A stretch of 64,000 nt of DNA from Natrialba chahannaoensis JCM 10990 (GCF_000337135.1 NZ_AOIN01000044.1:1-64000), one strand, 5' to 3'; counted from the stretch's first letter, positions 53,651 to 63,032 are shown. The notes: generated from the letters alone by a model not told the origin. Numbers and translations are program-made.

Positions 53651-55171
53651 ATGGAACCGAACGTCTGGGGTGGGCGCAAGTCTGTCGTCGTGCCGGGGAT
53701 CACCGCGCCGAGTTCGCTCGCGTGTCTCCGCTCGTTCGCGAGACAGGGAATTCGGACAATCGTCGTCTCGAGCGACGAGCAGACGCCGTCGTTCCGATCG
53801 CGCTACTGTGACGAGGCGGTCATCGTCCCATCACCACACGAGAACCTGCTCGCGTACAAGGACGCGTTGCTGTCGCTCGCGAAACGCCCCGACGTGCAAA
53901 CGATCGTTCCCGTGCGCGAGCCGGACGTCTACATCCTTGCAGCCTATCGTGACGAGTTTGCCGACCACATCGGAACGCCCTGGCCCGACCTGCAGACGCT
54001 CGCACGGGTACAGGATCGTATCGAACTCTTCGACACTGCGGCGGAGGCGGGCGTGTCGATCCCCGAGACGACGCTGTGTACGGCCGTTCCTGATCCGAAT
54101 CGACAGTGGATCGTCAAACCGCGGTATTCGATTCTTACAGCCGAGTACGTTGACCGATACGGTCCCGAAACCTGTCTCGCACCGCCGTCGACTCGCTACC
54201 TCGAGTTCAATCTTGACGGATCCAAGCAGATCGACATCGCACCGGCGAGCGGGAGAACCACTCCCGAGAACAGTGCGACCGGGTCACCATTAGCTGGCGA
54301 CGACAGCGCCACTGATTCTCCGACGGCCGACCCTGTTTGCGACGGCGAGGCTGACAACGTTCGTGCCAATACACTGACCGCGACGGCGACCACCAGTTCC
54401 GCGCGTCCATCCGCTGCCAACACCGACTACTCACACGATCACCTCGATACCGACGGCGGGACCAGCGCAGCGTCCCCCTCGCCATTGGCAGGCGATGATG
54501 CCGATCGCGATGAGAACACCGCCGACATCACGGCCTCGGTACTCGAGTCTCTCCGCACCGAGATGGGACACACCCCGATCGTCCAGGAGTACGTCCCGAC
54601 GAGCGACGAATACGGCTTCTTCGCGCTGTACGACCGCGGTGAGCCGGTTGTGACCTTCCAGCACCGCCAGCGCCGAGGGTACAGCTACGCCGGCGGCCCA
54701 AGTTCCTACCGCGAGTCGGTTCGGATTCCCGCACTCGAGACGGCCGGCCGGAATCTACTCGATGCACTCGAGTGGCACGGGCTGGCGATGGTGGAGTTTC
54801 TGCGCGACGAGGAGACGGGCGAGTTCAAGCTGATGGAGATCAATCCGCGGTTCTGGTCGTCGTTGCCGTTTACGGTACAGACGGGGGCGGATTTTCCGTA
54901 CTACTACTGGTTGCTCGCGACGGGTGAGGACGAGCGGATCGACCACAGCTACGAGGTCGGGATCGGTGGCCATCTCCTCCGAGGGGAGCTGTTGCACCTC
55001 CATTCGATCCTGACGGCGGACGTGCCGCTGGTGGAGAAGCCACGGTTTTCGGCGGCGTTGCAAGATATTACCCGGTCCATTGTTGTGGAACCGCGGTTCG
55101 ATTATCTCAGTTGGAAGGACCCACGTCCATTCGTTCGAGATCTGTTGAACGCGGCGCAGTCGCTACGGTAA
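53651..55171 (+). CDS. ATP-grasp carboxylate-amine ligase with a large low-complexity insert
   Basis: A 506-residue protein. The N-terminal domain (to about 110) reads SVVVPGITAPSSLACLRSFA, typical of the pre-ATP-grasp fold. The ATP-grasp domain has FQHRQRRGYSYAGGPSSYRE and VEFLRDEETGEFKLMEINPR-type segments, where EINPRFW is the metal-binding end. Residues about 195-300 (DIAPASGRTTPENSATGSPL onwards) are an Ala/Thr/Asp-rich insert inside the ATP-grasp domain. Such enzymes join an acid to an amine; the substrates are unknown. It follows the GNAT gene. Confidence 0.85.
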   Translation: MEPNVWGGRKSVVVPGITAPSSLACLRSFARQGIRTIVVSSDEQTPSFRSRYCDEAVIVPSPHENLLAYKDALLSLAKRPDVQTIVPVREPDVYILAAYRDEFADHIGTPWPDLQTLARVQDRIELFDTAAEAGVSIPETTLCTAVPDPNRQWIVKPRYSILTAEYVDRYGPETCLAPPSTRYLEFNLDGSKQIDIAPASGRTTPENSATGSPLAGDDSATDSPTADPVCDGEADNVRANTLTATATTSSARPSAANTDYSHDHLDTDGGTSAASPSPLAGDDADRDENTADITASVLESLRTEMGHTPIVQEYVPTSDEYGFFALYDRGEPVVTFQHRQRRGYSYAGGPSSYRESVRIPALETAGRNLLDALEWHGLAMVEFLRDEETGEFKLMEINPRFWSSLPFTVQTGADFPYYYWLLATGEDERIDHSYEVGIGGHLLRGELLHLHSILTADVPLVEKPRFSAALQDITRSIVVEPRFDYLSWKDPRPFVRDLLNAAQSLR

Positions 55172-55267
55172 TTCGAGGAAAGCACCTGTAACGTCGGTCC
55201 GGATACAATATGAAGCGTCGAACTGCTATCAGCATCCGACCTATCACGCGTCGGGCGCGTGCGTACC

Positions 55268-55275
55268 GTTATTTG
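55268..55275 (+). promoter_or_regulatory. TATA box of the P-type ATPase gene
   Basis: GTTATTTG is centred about 27 bases before the GTG at 55298, supporting a leaderless transcript and that start codon. Confidence 0.45.
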
Positions 55276-55297
55276 ACTCGGCGGATCACACTCGCCT

Positions 55298-58108
55298 GTG
55301 ACTCCTGACTGGCGATCGCGCTCGGGAGACGATCACTGCTCGCTGTGTGGAGCCGCGCTTGGTGACGGCAAGGATCCCGTCTTCGAGTCCGCGAACACTA
55401 GCGACACCAGTCGTCTCTCCCAGAACGAGGAGTCGTTTTGCTCTCGCGGCTGCCGAGATGTCGCGGCCGCGCTCGGATCGCCGGTCGATGCTTCGGAGTC
55501 GGGTGCGGAGTTAGAGACAGAGACGACGACAAACACGGACACAGAGACACATACAAAGGCCGATGCGGACACACCCCCACAAACGCAGACAGATACCGCA
55601 CCCAACCCCTACGCTCGCAGCTTCTTCCGTATCGACGGCATGCACGCCGCACTCTGTGAATCCTACCTCGAGTACGTCGCCGAATCCACGCCCGGCGTCT
55701 GCGAGGCCACAGCGAGTTACGTCACCGAAACCGTCCGCGTCGATCACGATCCCGACCGGATTTCTGCAGCCGAACTCGAGTCGGTCCTGACGCGAACCGG
55801 CTACACGGCGTACCGTCGCGAGGAGGCAATGGGGAGGACCAAAGAAACGGCACCGACAGGGTCGCAGTCTGAGCCAGACGTAGAGGCCGCCACCAGTACC
55901 AGTACCAGTACCAGTACCAGTACCAGTACCAGTACCAGTGCCGTCGTCGAGTCGACCGGCGGCACCCAGCGCTCGCGCGAGATGACCGGTATCCGAAAGC
56001 GCCGCGCGGAGGACATGATCGAGATTCGGTACATCGTCGGCATCGTCTTCGGTTCGTTCCTACTCGTGCCCTACGTCGCACTGCTGTATCCGACGTATCT
56101 CGCCGGCGTCGTCGACTGGAGTTCCCTCGCACTCTACGAGGAGGCGTTCCAGCGGTTCGACGGGACGGTGATCTTGCCGCTGTTTTTCACCGTCACCGGT
56201 GCCGTGCTCTACCTTGCCGGGATGCCGTTGCTTCGCGGGGCCTACATCAGCCTCCGATGCCGCCGGGCGAGCACACATCTGCTCGCGGCCCTCACCGTCG
56301 GCGCTGCGTTCTGTTACGGGACCATCGCCATCTTCGCTGGCCGGAACGACATCTACTACGACCTCACTGTGCTCGTCGCCGCGCTCGTCATGGCCGCGTT
56401 CTTCGCCGAGGCAATGGGCAAGCGCCGGGCGATGGACCGGCTCACGGACCTCACGATTTCGCAGGTATCGACGGCGCGACTGTACGATCCCGAACAGCGT
56501 CCCCTGAACGATGAAACGAGCGCGCCGCCTACCGATGACGACGCGACGGACACCCGTTCGATCCCCGTCGACGATCTCTCACCTGACGACCGCGTCCTCG
56601 TCCGGGCAGGCGAGCGCATCCCCGTCGACGGAACGCTCACGTCTGGCACCTGTCGAGTCGACGAGGCAGTCATCACCGGCGAATCCCTGCCCGTCACGAA
56701 AACGGCCGACGAAGAGGTCGTTGGCGGCTCCGTCGTGCTGGACAACGCCGCCGTCGTCGCCGTCGGCGAACAACCAACGAGCAGCATCGACAGACTCACA
56801 CAGGTCGTCTGGAACCTCCAGAGTGCGGCCCACGGCCTCCAGCGCCGCGCAGACGACCTCGCAGCACTTGCGTTCCCGTTCGTCCTCGCAGCCGCCGGGC
56901 TGGTCGCCGTCGCAACTATCGTACAGGGCGGCGACTACACGACAGTCACACTGGCGACGCTCCTGACGATCATCGTTGCCAGCCCGTGGGCGCTCGGCTT
57001 TGCCACCCCCTGCTCCGTCGCCGCGAGCATCCGCGAGGCGATGGCCCACGGCATCATCGTCTTCGACGAAACCGTCTTCGAACGCCTCCGAAGCATCGAT
57101 GTCGTCGTCTTCGACAAAACCGGCACCCTCACCACCGGCGAGATGCGCGTCCTCGAGGCCGACGCGCCGGCTGATTTGTTGCAGGCAGCGGGGGTACTCG
57201 AGTACCGTAGTGCACACCCGGTGGCGGAGGCGATTGCGGATGCCTTTGCGGGGTCGGGATCGGTTCGATCTGACGGCGGCACCGCGTCACCGAATGCCGA
57301 CGACGCCGACAACGCCGACGGCGGTGCGAACACCGATTCCGAGACGGCTACGGACAATTCCGCCGTCGATCGCATCGATGAGTTCACTGCACACGAGCGC
57401 GGCGTCTCGGGACTCGTCGACGGGCATCGCGTGCTCGTCGGCCACCCGGACCTGTTCGCAGCCCGCGGGTGGGACTGTCCCGACTCACTCGAGCATCGCG
57501 CAGCGTCGGCCCGATCAGCGGGACGGTTGCCGGTGCTCGTCGGTCGGAACGGTTGTGCGGAGGGTATTATTGTCATCGGCGACGAGGCACGAGCAGAGTG
57601 GGAGGAGACGATCACGGCGCTTGCGGCGAACGGCATCGAGGTCGTTGTTCTCACCGGTGACGAGGGGAACGCGGCGTCGTCGTTCGCGGACCACCCGGAC
57701 GTGAGCCACGTCTTCGCAGGTGTCCCGCCCGATGGCAAGACTGCCGCGATTCGTCGGCTCTGCGAGGAGAACCGCGTCGCAATGGTCGGTGACGGAACGA
57801 ACGACGCACCGGCGCTCGCTGCGTGCGACCTGGGTATTTCGCTCGGCAGCGGGACGGCACTGGCCGCCGACGCGGCCGACCTCGCCATCGTCGACGACGA
57901 CCTCGCGGGCGTCGAGCGGGCGTTCGCGCTCGCCCGGGCTGCCCGTCGTCGGGTGTACCAGAACCTGGTGCTTGCGTTCGGCTACAACGCGCTCGTGCTC
58001 CCGCTCGCAGTTATGGGTGTGTTGAACCCGCTATTCACGACGATCGGCGTCGTGGGGACTGCGGGACTCATCGCGGCGAATTCGTGGCGGTCGCTGCTCT
58101 CGGCGTAG
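55298..58108 (+). CDS. P1B-type heavy-metal ATPase with SPW motif and TRASH-like N-terminus
   Basis: A 936-residue P-type ATPase. Residues 14-52 hold CSLCG and FCSRGC (C14, C17, C48, C52), resembling a TRASH/YHS metal-binding cluster. An HMA-like domain follows (about 105-170), but its motif is GMHAALC, with only one cysteine. After a TS repeat (55892-55939) come about eight membrane helices. The transmembrane metal motif is S562-P563-W564, not CPC. Catalytic parts are intact: TGES, DKTGTLT (D606), SAHP and MVGDGTNDAPAL. The transported metal is uncertain; loss of both CPC cysteines argues against an ordinary copper pump. Confidence 0.87.
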   Translation: MTPDWRSRSGDDHCSLCGAALGDGKDPVFESANTSDTSRLSQNEESFCSRGCRDVAAALGSPVDASESGAELETETTTNTDTETHTKADADTPPQTQTDTAPNPYARSFFRIDGMHAALCESYLEYVAESTPGVCEATASYVTETVRVDHDPDRISAAELESVLTRTGYTAYRREEAMGRTKETAPTGSQSEPDVEAATSTSTSTSTSTSTSTSAVVESTGGTQRSREMTGIRKRRAEDMIEIRYIVGIVFGSFLLVPYVALLYPTYLAGVVDWSSLALYEEAFQRFDGTVILPLFFTVTGAVLYLAGMPLLRGAYISLRCRRASTHLLAALTVGAAFCYGTIAIFAGRNDIYYDLTVLVAALVMAAFFAEAMGKRRAMDRLTDLTISQVSTARLYDPEQRPLNDETSAPPTDDDATDTRSIPVDDLSPDDRVLVRAGERIPVDGTLTSGTCRVDEAVITGESLPVTKTADEEVVGGSVVLDNAAVVAVGEQPTSSIDRLTQVVWNLQSAAHGLQRRADDLAALAFPFVLAAAGLVAVATIVQGGDYTTVTLATLLTIIVASPWALGFATPCSVAASIREAMAHGIIVFDETVFERLRSIDVVVFDKTGTLTTGEMRVLEADAPADLLQAAGVLEYRSAHPVAEAIADAFAGSGSVRSDGGTASPNADDADNADGGANTDSETATDNSAVDRIDEFTAHERGVSGLVDGHRVLVGHPDLFAARGWDCPDSLEHRAASARSAGRLPVLVGRNGCAEGIIVIGDEARAEWEETITALAANGIEVVVLTGDEGNAASSFADHPDVSHVFAGVPPDGKTAAIRRLCEENRVAMVGDGTNDAPALAACDLGISLGSGTALAADAADLAIVDDDLAGVERAFALARAARRRVYQNLVLAFGYNALVLPLAVMGVLNPLFTTIGVVGTAGLIAANSWRSLLSA
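55892..55939 (+). repeat. Eight-unit ACCAGT hexanucleotide repeat in the ATPase gene
   Basis: Eight perfect ACCAGT units in frame give eight Thr-Ser pairs in the linker between the HMA-like domain and the first membrane helix. Confidence 0.85.
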
Positions 58109-58159
58109 TACTCGGCGATACTGACGGACACAGCGACTCGAGAATCGTCCCGCTCGCGC

Positions 58160-58861
58160 TGTTTTCGGGACCGCATCGGCCCCGGTCGCAGCCTCGCGGC
58201 CGGCGTCCTCTGCTACGGTGTCGCCCAGATCGGCCGCAGCGTCGCCACTGGCTTTCCCTCGCTGCTCGCCTGGACGCTTCTGCTCGGTGTCGGCGCGACT
58301 GCGATCACGTTCGGTCTCCCGAAACTCGTCGGCGTTCTCTTCCCGCCCGGTAAAACCGGCCATCCTCACTCTACCTCGTCGGTGCCTCTGCCGGCTCCGC
58401 ACTCGTCTTCGTCGTCGGCCGGCCGCGCGGGCCAGGCGACGAGCCTGTTCGTCGTCGCCTACGTCGGCGGTGTCCTCGCGGTTCCAGAACTGACGGACCG
58501 ATTCGACGCGCGGCGACAGGCGCTGATGACGTGCGGAACGACCGCCTTCGTCGGCGTCGGACTCCTCATCGCAGGCACCACCGGTGCGCTGGCGATTCTC
58601 GGTATCGTCGTTGCCGGCGTCGGCACCGGCGGCGTCTCGCCGCTGGTCCGCGCGATTCCGCCCGAACTCGAGGGCATCGGTGCCAGACTGGCCGGAACCG
58701 CGGTCGGCTTCATCTTCGCGGTCGGCGAGATCGGCGGCTTCTTCGGGCCGGTCGTAATCGGTGCGCTTCGGGATGCGACCGGCTCGTTCGTCCCCGGATT
58801 CGGGCTGCTCGCGGCGGGCGGGCTGGTCGTCGTGCTCGCGGGGTGGACACTGCGGCCGTAG
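58160..58861 (+). pseudogene. Remnant of an MFS transporter
   Basis: Three frames must be joined. The first encodes LAAGVLCYGVAQIGRSVATG and FGLPKLVGVLFPPGKTG; then, from about 58372, LYLVGASAGSALVFVVGRP in a second frame; then from about 58420 GQATSLFVVAYVGGVLAVPE and the C-terminal helices ending WTLRP in the first frame again. Only about six of the usual twelve helices are present, so the N-terminus and an internal part are also missing. It is degraded from a major facilitator superfamily transporter. Confidence 0.75.
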
Positions 58862-58980
58862 CGTGAGGCGATACGTCGCGACCGTAGATGGCGGCCATAA
58901 GCCGTTGCTGGTCGGCTACCGAGCGCGCCTGGTCAGCTACCGGACGCGCATAGCAGCCGGATTCAGGGGAAACTCAGTCT

Positions 58981-59523
58981 TCAATCTTGATCCTCAATCT
59001 CGACTCCTGCACCACACTCCGGACAGACCAGTTCGGCCTCGCCCTCGCGCCCGATTCGCAGGTGGTCGTGGTCGCAGTCCGGACACGAGACATCCCTGTC
59101 GTTGAGCACCGGAATCCGCGTAATTCGAACGTCGTCGCTGTCCCGCGGTGCCCCGAGTGCGAGCGCGACGACCCGCTCGTCGCCGTCGTTTCGCCCGGAC
59201 TGGAACTCGCCGGGTGCGAAGCGAATTGCTTCCCGTTCGGAAACGGTGAGTTCCACTCCCTCCTGCTCATTCTGCTCGCTCGGCTCGTCCTGCTCTCCAC
59301 CCACTCGTGCAACCTCGAACGTCACCTCCCCTTCGAGGACGACGAACACCTCCTCCTGATCCATATGCGCGTGAACCGATCCGCTGAATCGCTCGCCGGA
59401 CTCGAGTACGTAGTGTGTGATCGCAAGATGGTCGGTGCCGAGTGGGGTCGCGAGTTCGCGCCGATCGGCGTGGAGGTCGTCGTACGGTGTTGGCTCGATG
59501 TCGGTGATCGAGACATGTTCCAT
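58981..59523 (-). CDS. Cupin-domain protein fused to a C-terminal zinc ribbon
   Basis: A 180-residue protein. Residues 20-130 form a cupin barrel: FSGSVHAHMDQEEVFVVLEG has the metal-type His residues and FAPGEFQSGRNDGDERVVAL the second motif. The C-terminal 40 residues contain VSCPDCDHDH and LVCPECGAGVEI, two CxxC pairs forming a zinc ribbon. The fusion is unusual: a small-molecule or metal barrel joined to a probable nucleic-acid or protein binding finger. It is 33 bp downstream of the broken AlaX gene on the same strand. Confidence 0.82.
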   Translation of the reverse strand: MEHVSITDIEPTPYDDLHADRRELATPLGTDHLAITHYVLESGERFSGSVHAHMDQEEVFVVLEGEVTFEVARVGGEQDEPSEQNEQEGVELTVSEREAIRFAPGEFQSGRNDGDERVVALALGAPRDSDDVRITRIPVLNDRDVSCPDCDHDHLRIGREGEAELVCPECGAGVEIEDQD

Positions 59524-59556
59524 GCGCGCTGTTCGTGGCCGACTGCCAAGAAATTG

Positions 59557-60307
59557 TTACTCTCTCGGATCGGAACCGAGTTGGAACCGGACTCGTTCCT
59601 TGTCGGGACCGCGGGTTTCACGCCCTGTTACCTCGATACAGCCGATTTCGGCCGTGTTCTCGACGTGTGTTCCGGCACAGGCAGTGCGGTCGATGACGGC
59701 GTCGTCGGTTCCGATCTGGACGATTCGGACCTCGGTGACCGACTCCGGCAGGAGGTGGAGTCGCGTTCGGTCTAGATCGAGTCGCGCTTCAGCATTTTCG
59801 CGGTCGAGGGTGTCCCACCTGACCGGAAGTTCGTCGTCGACGAGGTCGTTTAGCCGTCGTTCGAGTCGCTCGAGGTCGGCGTCCTCGAATCGCTCGTACG
59901 CGCAATCGAGCCGCGCGCGGTCGGCGTAAAGCTGGTTGCCCGTCGTCTGGGCGTCGAACTCCTCGAGCAGTACCGCCGAGAGCAGATGTTGGGCGGTGTG
60001 GTAGCGGTTGTGTGCACGGCGGCGGTCAGCGTCGAGTTCGCCGACGACTGTCGTTCCCGCGGCGGGCGGTTCCGCGCCGTTCTCGAGTTCGAGGTGGTGG
60101 TAGATGGTATCCTTCTTTTGAACGCCGGTGACGGACCACGATTCAGTACCGTCCTCGAGTCTGAGGCGGCCGGTGTCGGCTGGTTGACCGCCGCCTTGGG
60201 GGTAGGAACGCCGTTTGGTCGAGTACGACGCGATCGCCGGCGATGCGGTCGACAGTCGCCGCGAACTGTGTCTGTCCAGAGTCCTCGAGATAGAGTGTAT
60301 CGGTCAT
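59557..60307 (-). pseudogene. alaX: Alanyl-tRNA editing protein AlaX with a single-base frameshift
   Basis: The start MTDTLYLEDSGQTQFAATVD is in one frame; after DQTAF the expected YPQGGGQPADTG (a family signature) is in another frame, caused by one extra C in the gene strand near 60205. From there the frame is open to the stop at 59557 and all key parts remain: RRRAHNRYHTAQHLLSAVL with the HxxxH motif and CAGTHVENTAEIG with the Cys/His pair. AlaX removes Ser or Gly wrongly attached to tRNA-Ala. The length (751 bp, one base too many) shows a single insertion. It may be a real mutation or a sequencing error. Confidence 0.85.
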
Positions 60308-60419
60308 GGGTGAGCGCAGACACCACGGCGTCGAATATTCTTCGCTGGGGCAGAGCACACGAGCTGGCACTACCCCAGCAGCTGTTATACGCTACTCACC
60401 ACTCCTTATTCCTTGCTCG

Positions 60420-60815
60420 TCACTCACCGGCTTGTCCGTCCGCCCGAGCTGGCGGCGTCTTCGAGAGGTAGTTCCCGAGTAGACCCCGGTTGTTCGCAAC
60501 CCACTCGTACCCGTGGTCTCGCACCTGTTGGTACTCTTCGAAGTGGTGGACGAACCGGACGACATCGTGAGCCGGGCCGCCGATCTCCGCGTGTAGAAAC
60601 GTCTGTTCGATCGACTCGCCGCAGGAGTGAACGCCGTCCTCGGTGACCAGGTGGGAACAGTCCTCGTACTGATCCGGTAACGCCGCTCGTAGCTCGGGCG
60701 TGTGATCGAGCTCACTGAACCCGACGAGTCGGATCGATGACCGGGAGGTGAGATAGGTCGCCCACCAGGTACAAAAACCGCAATCGTCGTCGTAGACGAG
60801 TGTCGGTGTCTCCAT
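60420..60815 (-). CDS. DCC-family thiol-disulfide oxidoreductase-like protein (DUF393)
   Basis: A 131-residue protein starting METPTLVYDDDCGFCTWWAT. DDCGFC is the DCC motif with a CxxC-type pair, and GVHSCGESIEQTFLH follows. Family members are predicted thioredoxin-like proteins without a known substrate. The Met at 60815 begins the family domain; an upstream in-frame Met (60887) is less likely. It is separated from AlaX by 112 bp. Confidence 0.85.
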   Translation of the reverse strand: METPTLVYDDDCGFCTWWATYLTSRSSIRLVGFSELDHTPELRAALPDQYEDCSHLVTEDGVHSCGESIEQTFLHAEIGGPAHDVVRFVHHFEEYQQVRDHGYEWVANNRGLLGNYLSKTPPARADGQAGE

Positions 60816-60963
60816 GCGTAATACTTGTCGGCCAGTCACTAACCTGTACTGTGTCTGATCGTCGCTGATAGTTCCGGTCTCCTGCACTGTACGTGGCTAA
60901 TCATTGCCACCATCACTTGGCCGTCGCCAGAACATTATTGCACCCCGTCACCAATGCAGGGTC

Positions 60964-62211
60964 ATGAGCAGTGCGGCCAGACCGCTCTCGGAACCGCAGG
61001 TCCTCGCCCACACCAAGCGGCGACTCTTCCCCGCTTCTGACCGGTCCTACGTTGTCGCCGACACGCAGTTCTCCCAGGAGGAATGGCTCCCCGGCCACCC
61101 CATCGATCCTGCCGTCCGTGACTGTCTGGCCCCGTTCAACCACGTCGAAATCGGTGGTGGGTTTCCCGACCTCGTCGGCGTACAGGTACTCGAGTCCGAT
61201 CTGCTCGCGGTCGACCGTCTTGGCGAGGAGCCGCCGTTGGTTGCTGTCGAGGCCAAGGGCTACACGAGCACGGGTACGAGCAACGGCGTCGACACCGAAT
61301 GCGCCATCATGCAGGCCTACGACCGCCTCCACGAAGCGAACGCGGCGTACATCGCGGCACCAGCGAGGGCGATTACGAGCACTGACCGGACGCTCGCTCG
61401 GGAACTGAATGTCGGCGTCCTCGGTGTCGAGGCCGGCGGCGACGTGGCGGTACTTGAGCGGCCCCGACTAGTGGGCAACCGAACGACGACAGAAGCCTCG
61501 GCGCTGCGATTCCAGGCGAGCGCGCAGGGCGTCGCAGACAGGTCGTTCGGCCTGAACCACCCGAAGAACTACCTCGGCTATCCGCTGGCGCACTACGCTG
61601 ATGGCGACACGGCGACGCTTCTCGCCAAGTACGACGTGGTCAGTGCCGTCGACGACGCCAGACGCGGAGCGGCGTTCCTTGGGCTGATCGAGGACCGCGA
61701 GCGCGTCGCGCTCACGTCGCTCGGTGAGGAAGTCGTTCGATTCGCGAAGGCCCACTGTGGGTCAGTCGAGGCGGCACTCGCGGAGTTTCAGGAGTGGTAC
61801 CGCTCGCGAAAACGGTTCGTCGATCTCGCGCCAGCGTGGGGGCGGCTGGCTCGCCGTGTCGTCTTCCAGTACCCCGCAACAGAACTGCTCGTTGGCGAGT
61901 TGCAGACGATGCACGACGACTGGAACACGGAACCCACGCTCGTCGATCTCGTGACACACGGTCACGAATTGCATCCGACGTTCGCCATCGAGTTGTTCAT
62001 TCGCGGCGACGAGGCCGTGCGGCGGCGGGTGTTGACCGAGAATGGGACTCTTCAGCCCGAGGCACTGACAGACGGTGGGGTCTACCACGCGCCGACGGTG
62101 TTCCAACTCAAGGCAATGTTGTACCACACGGGGATTCTGACGAGTCGGGGTGCAGAACCCCACCGACTCGAGCCGACCGCGGACGTGTGGGCGCTTTGTA
62201 ATCCCGTGTGA
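60964..62211 (+). CDS. Haloarchaeal protein with a PD-(D/E)XK nuclease-like motif
   Basis: A 415-residue soluble protein. Residues 60-100 read HVEIGGGFPDLVGV, then PLVAVEAKGY: an Asp (D69) followed by ExK (E96, K98) is the pattern of PD-(D/E)XK restriction-nuclease folds, and AYDRLHEANAAYIAAPA could be the later helix and strand. The C-terminal 230 residues look like winged-helix parts (LGLIEDRERVALTSLGEEVV). No mobile-element gene or methylase is adjacent. I have no exact family; it may be a nuclease or a related DNA-binding protein. The Met at 60964 is preferred over an earlier basic stretch. Confidence 0.6.
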   Translation: MSSAARPLSEPQVLAHTKRRLFPASDRSYVVADTQFSQEEWLPGHPIDPAVRDCLAPFNHVEIGGGFPDLVGVQVLESDLLAVDRLGEEPPLVAVEAKGYTSTGTSNGVDTECAIMQAYDRLHEANAAYIAAPARAITSTDRTLARELNVGVLGVEAGGDVAVLERPRLVGNRTTTEASALRFQASAQGVADRSFGLNHPKNYLGYPLAHYADGDTATLLAKYDVVSAVDDARRGAAFLGLIEDRERVALTSLGEEVVRFAKAHCGSVEAALAEFQEWYRSRKRFVDLAPAWGRLARRVVFQYPATELLVGELQTMHDDWNTEPTLVDLVTHGHELHPTFAIELFIRGDEAVRRRVLTENGTLQPEALTDGGVYHAPTVFQLKAMLYHTGILTSRGAEPHRLEPTADVWALCNPV

Positions 62212-62350
62212 CGGCGACACTCCGGCGATACTCTGTTCTCCCTCCAGCTTCGCGTTCACACGAACGACCCTGCAGGCCGAACTGCCGGCGAACGAGTGCT
62301 TTTGGATCTCTACACCGAACGTCGAGTATGGCCGGTGATCCCCTCCGATG

Positions 62351-62909
62351 ATGGCGACGACCCACGTCTTCGCTGGCCTCGCACTCGTCTCTCCAGTCGC
62401 GTATCTTTCCCCGGAACTGTCTGGACCGCTCGCAGTCGGCGCGATCGCTGGCGGAATCGCTCCGGATCTCGACCTACCGTTTACCCACCGGCGGACGTTT
62501 CATTTTCCGGTTGCCGGCGTGGCTGCTGTCCTCGGTGCGATTGCAATTGTGGCGCTCTCACCCAGTTGCTGTAACCGCCAGTCTCGCCGCGTTCGTCGCC
62601 GCAGCCTGGTTCCACGCCGCCAGCGACGCACTCGGCGGTGGCCCCGAGATGGACCCCTGGCAAAACCGCACGGAACGAGCCGTCTACGACCACGTCCGGG
62701 GGCGCTGGATTCGTCCCCGACGGTGGATCCGCTACGACGGTGCACCCGAAGACGCAATGCTGGCCACCGTCCTCGCCGTTCCAGCGCTACTCGTCTTCAA
62801 CGGGTGGGTGACCGCGGTAATTCTCGGCGGCCTCACCGTCTCACTCATCTACGCGCTCCTTCGCCGCCGGCTGATCCACTGGACCGCTGAGTGGGAGTGG
62901 CTCGAGTAG
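62351..62909 (+). pseudogene. DUF457-type membrane metal-dependent hydrolase, frameshifted
   Basis: The first part, MATTHVFAGLALVSPVAYLS, then GAIAGGIAPDLDLPFTHRRT (membrane helices with conserved His/Asp), is in one frame; from about 62555 the sequence SHPVAVTASLAAFVAAAWFH with ASDALGGGPEMDPW and the C-terminal helices are in another. The total length, 559 bp, is one base over a multiple of three, as for one inserted base. The family (YdjM-like) is predicted to be membrane-bound hydrolases. A sequencing error is possible. Confidence 0.75.
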
Positions 62910-63032
62910 GTCGACACCAACGGCGAATCGCCCTGCAGCTTCACCACGCTATTAGCGACGTCTCCATGACACTTGTTCACATTATCGCTTCGGAGTCGGA
63001 ACGCTGATACCATCAGTCTCCAAGACTGTGAC

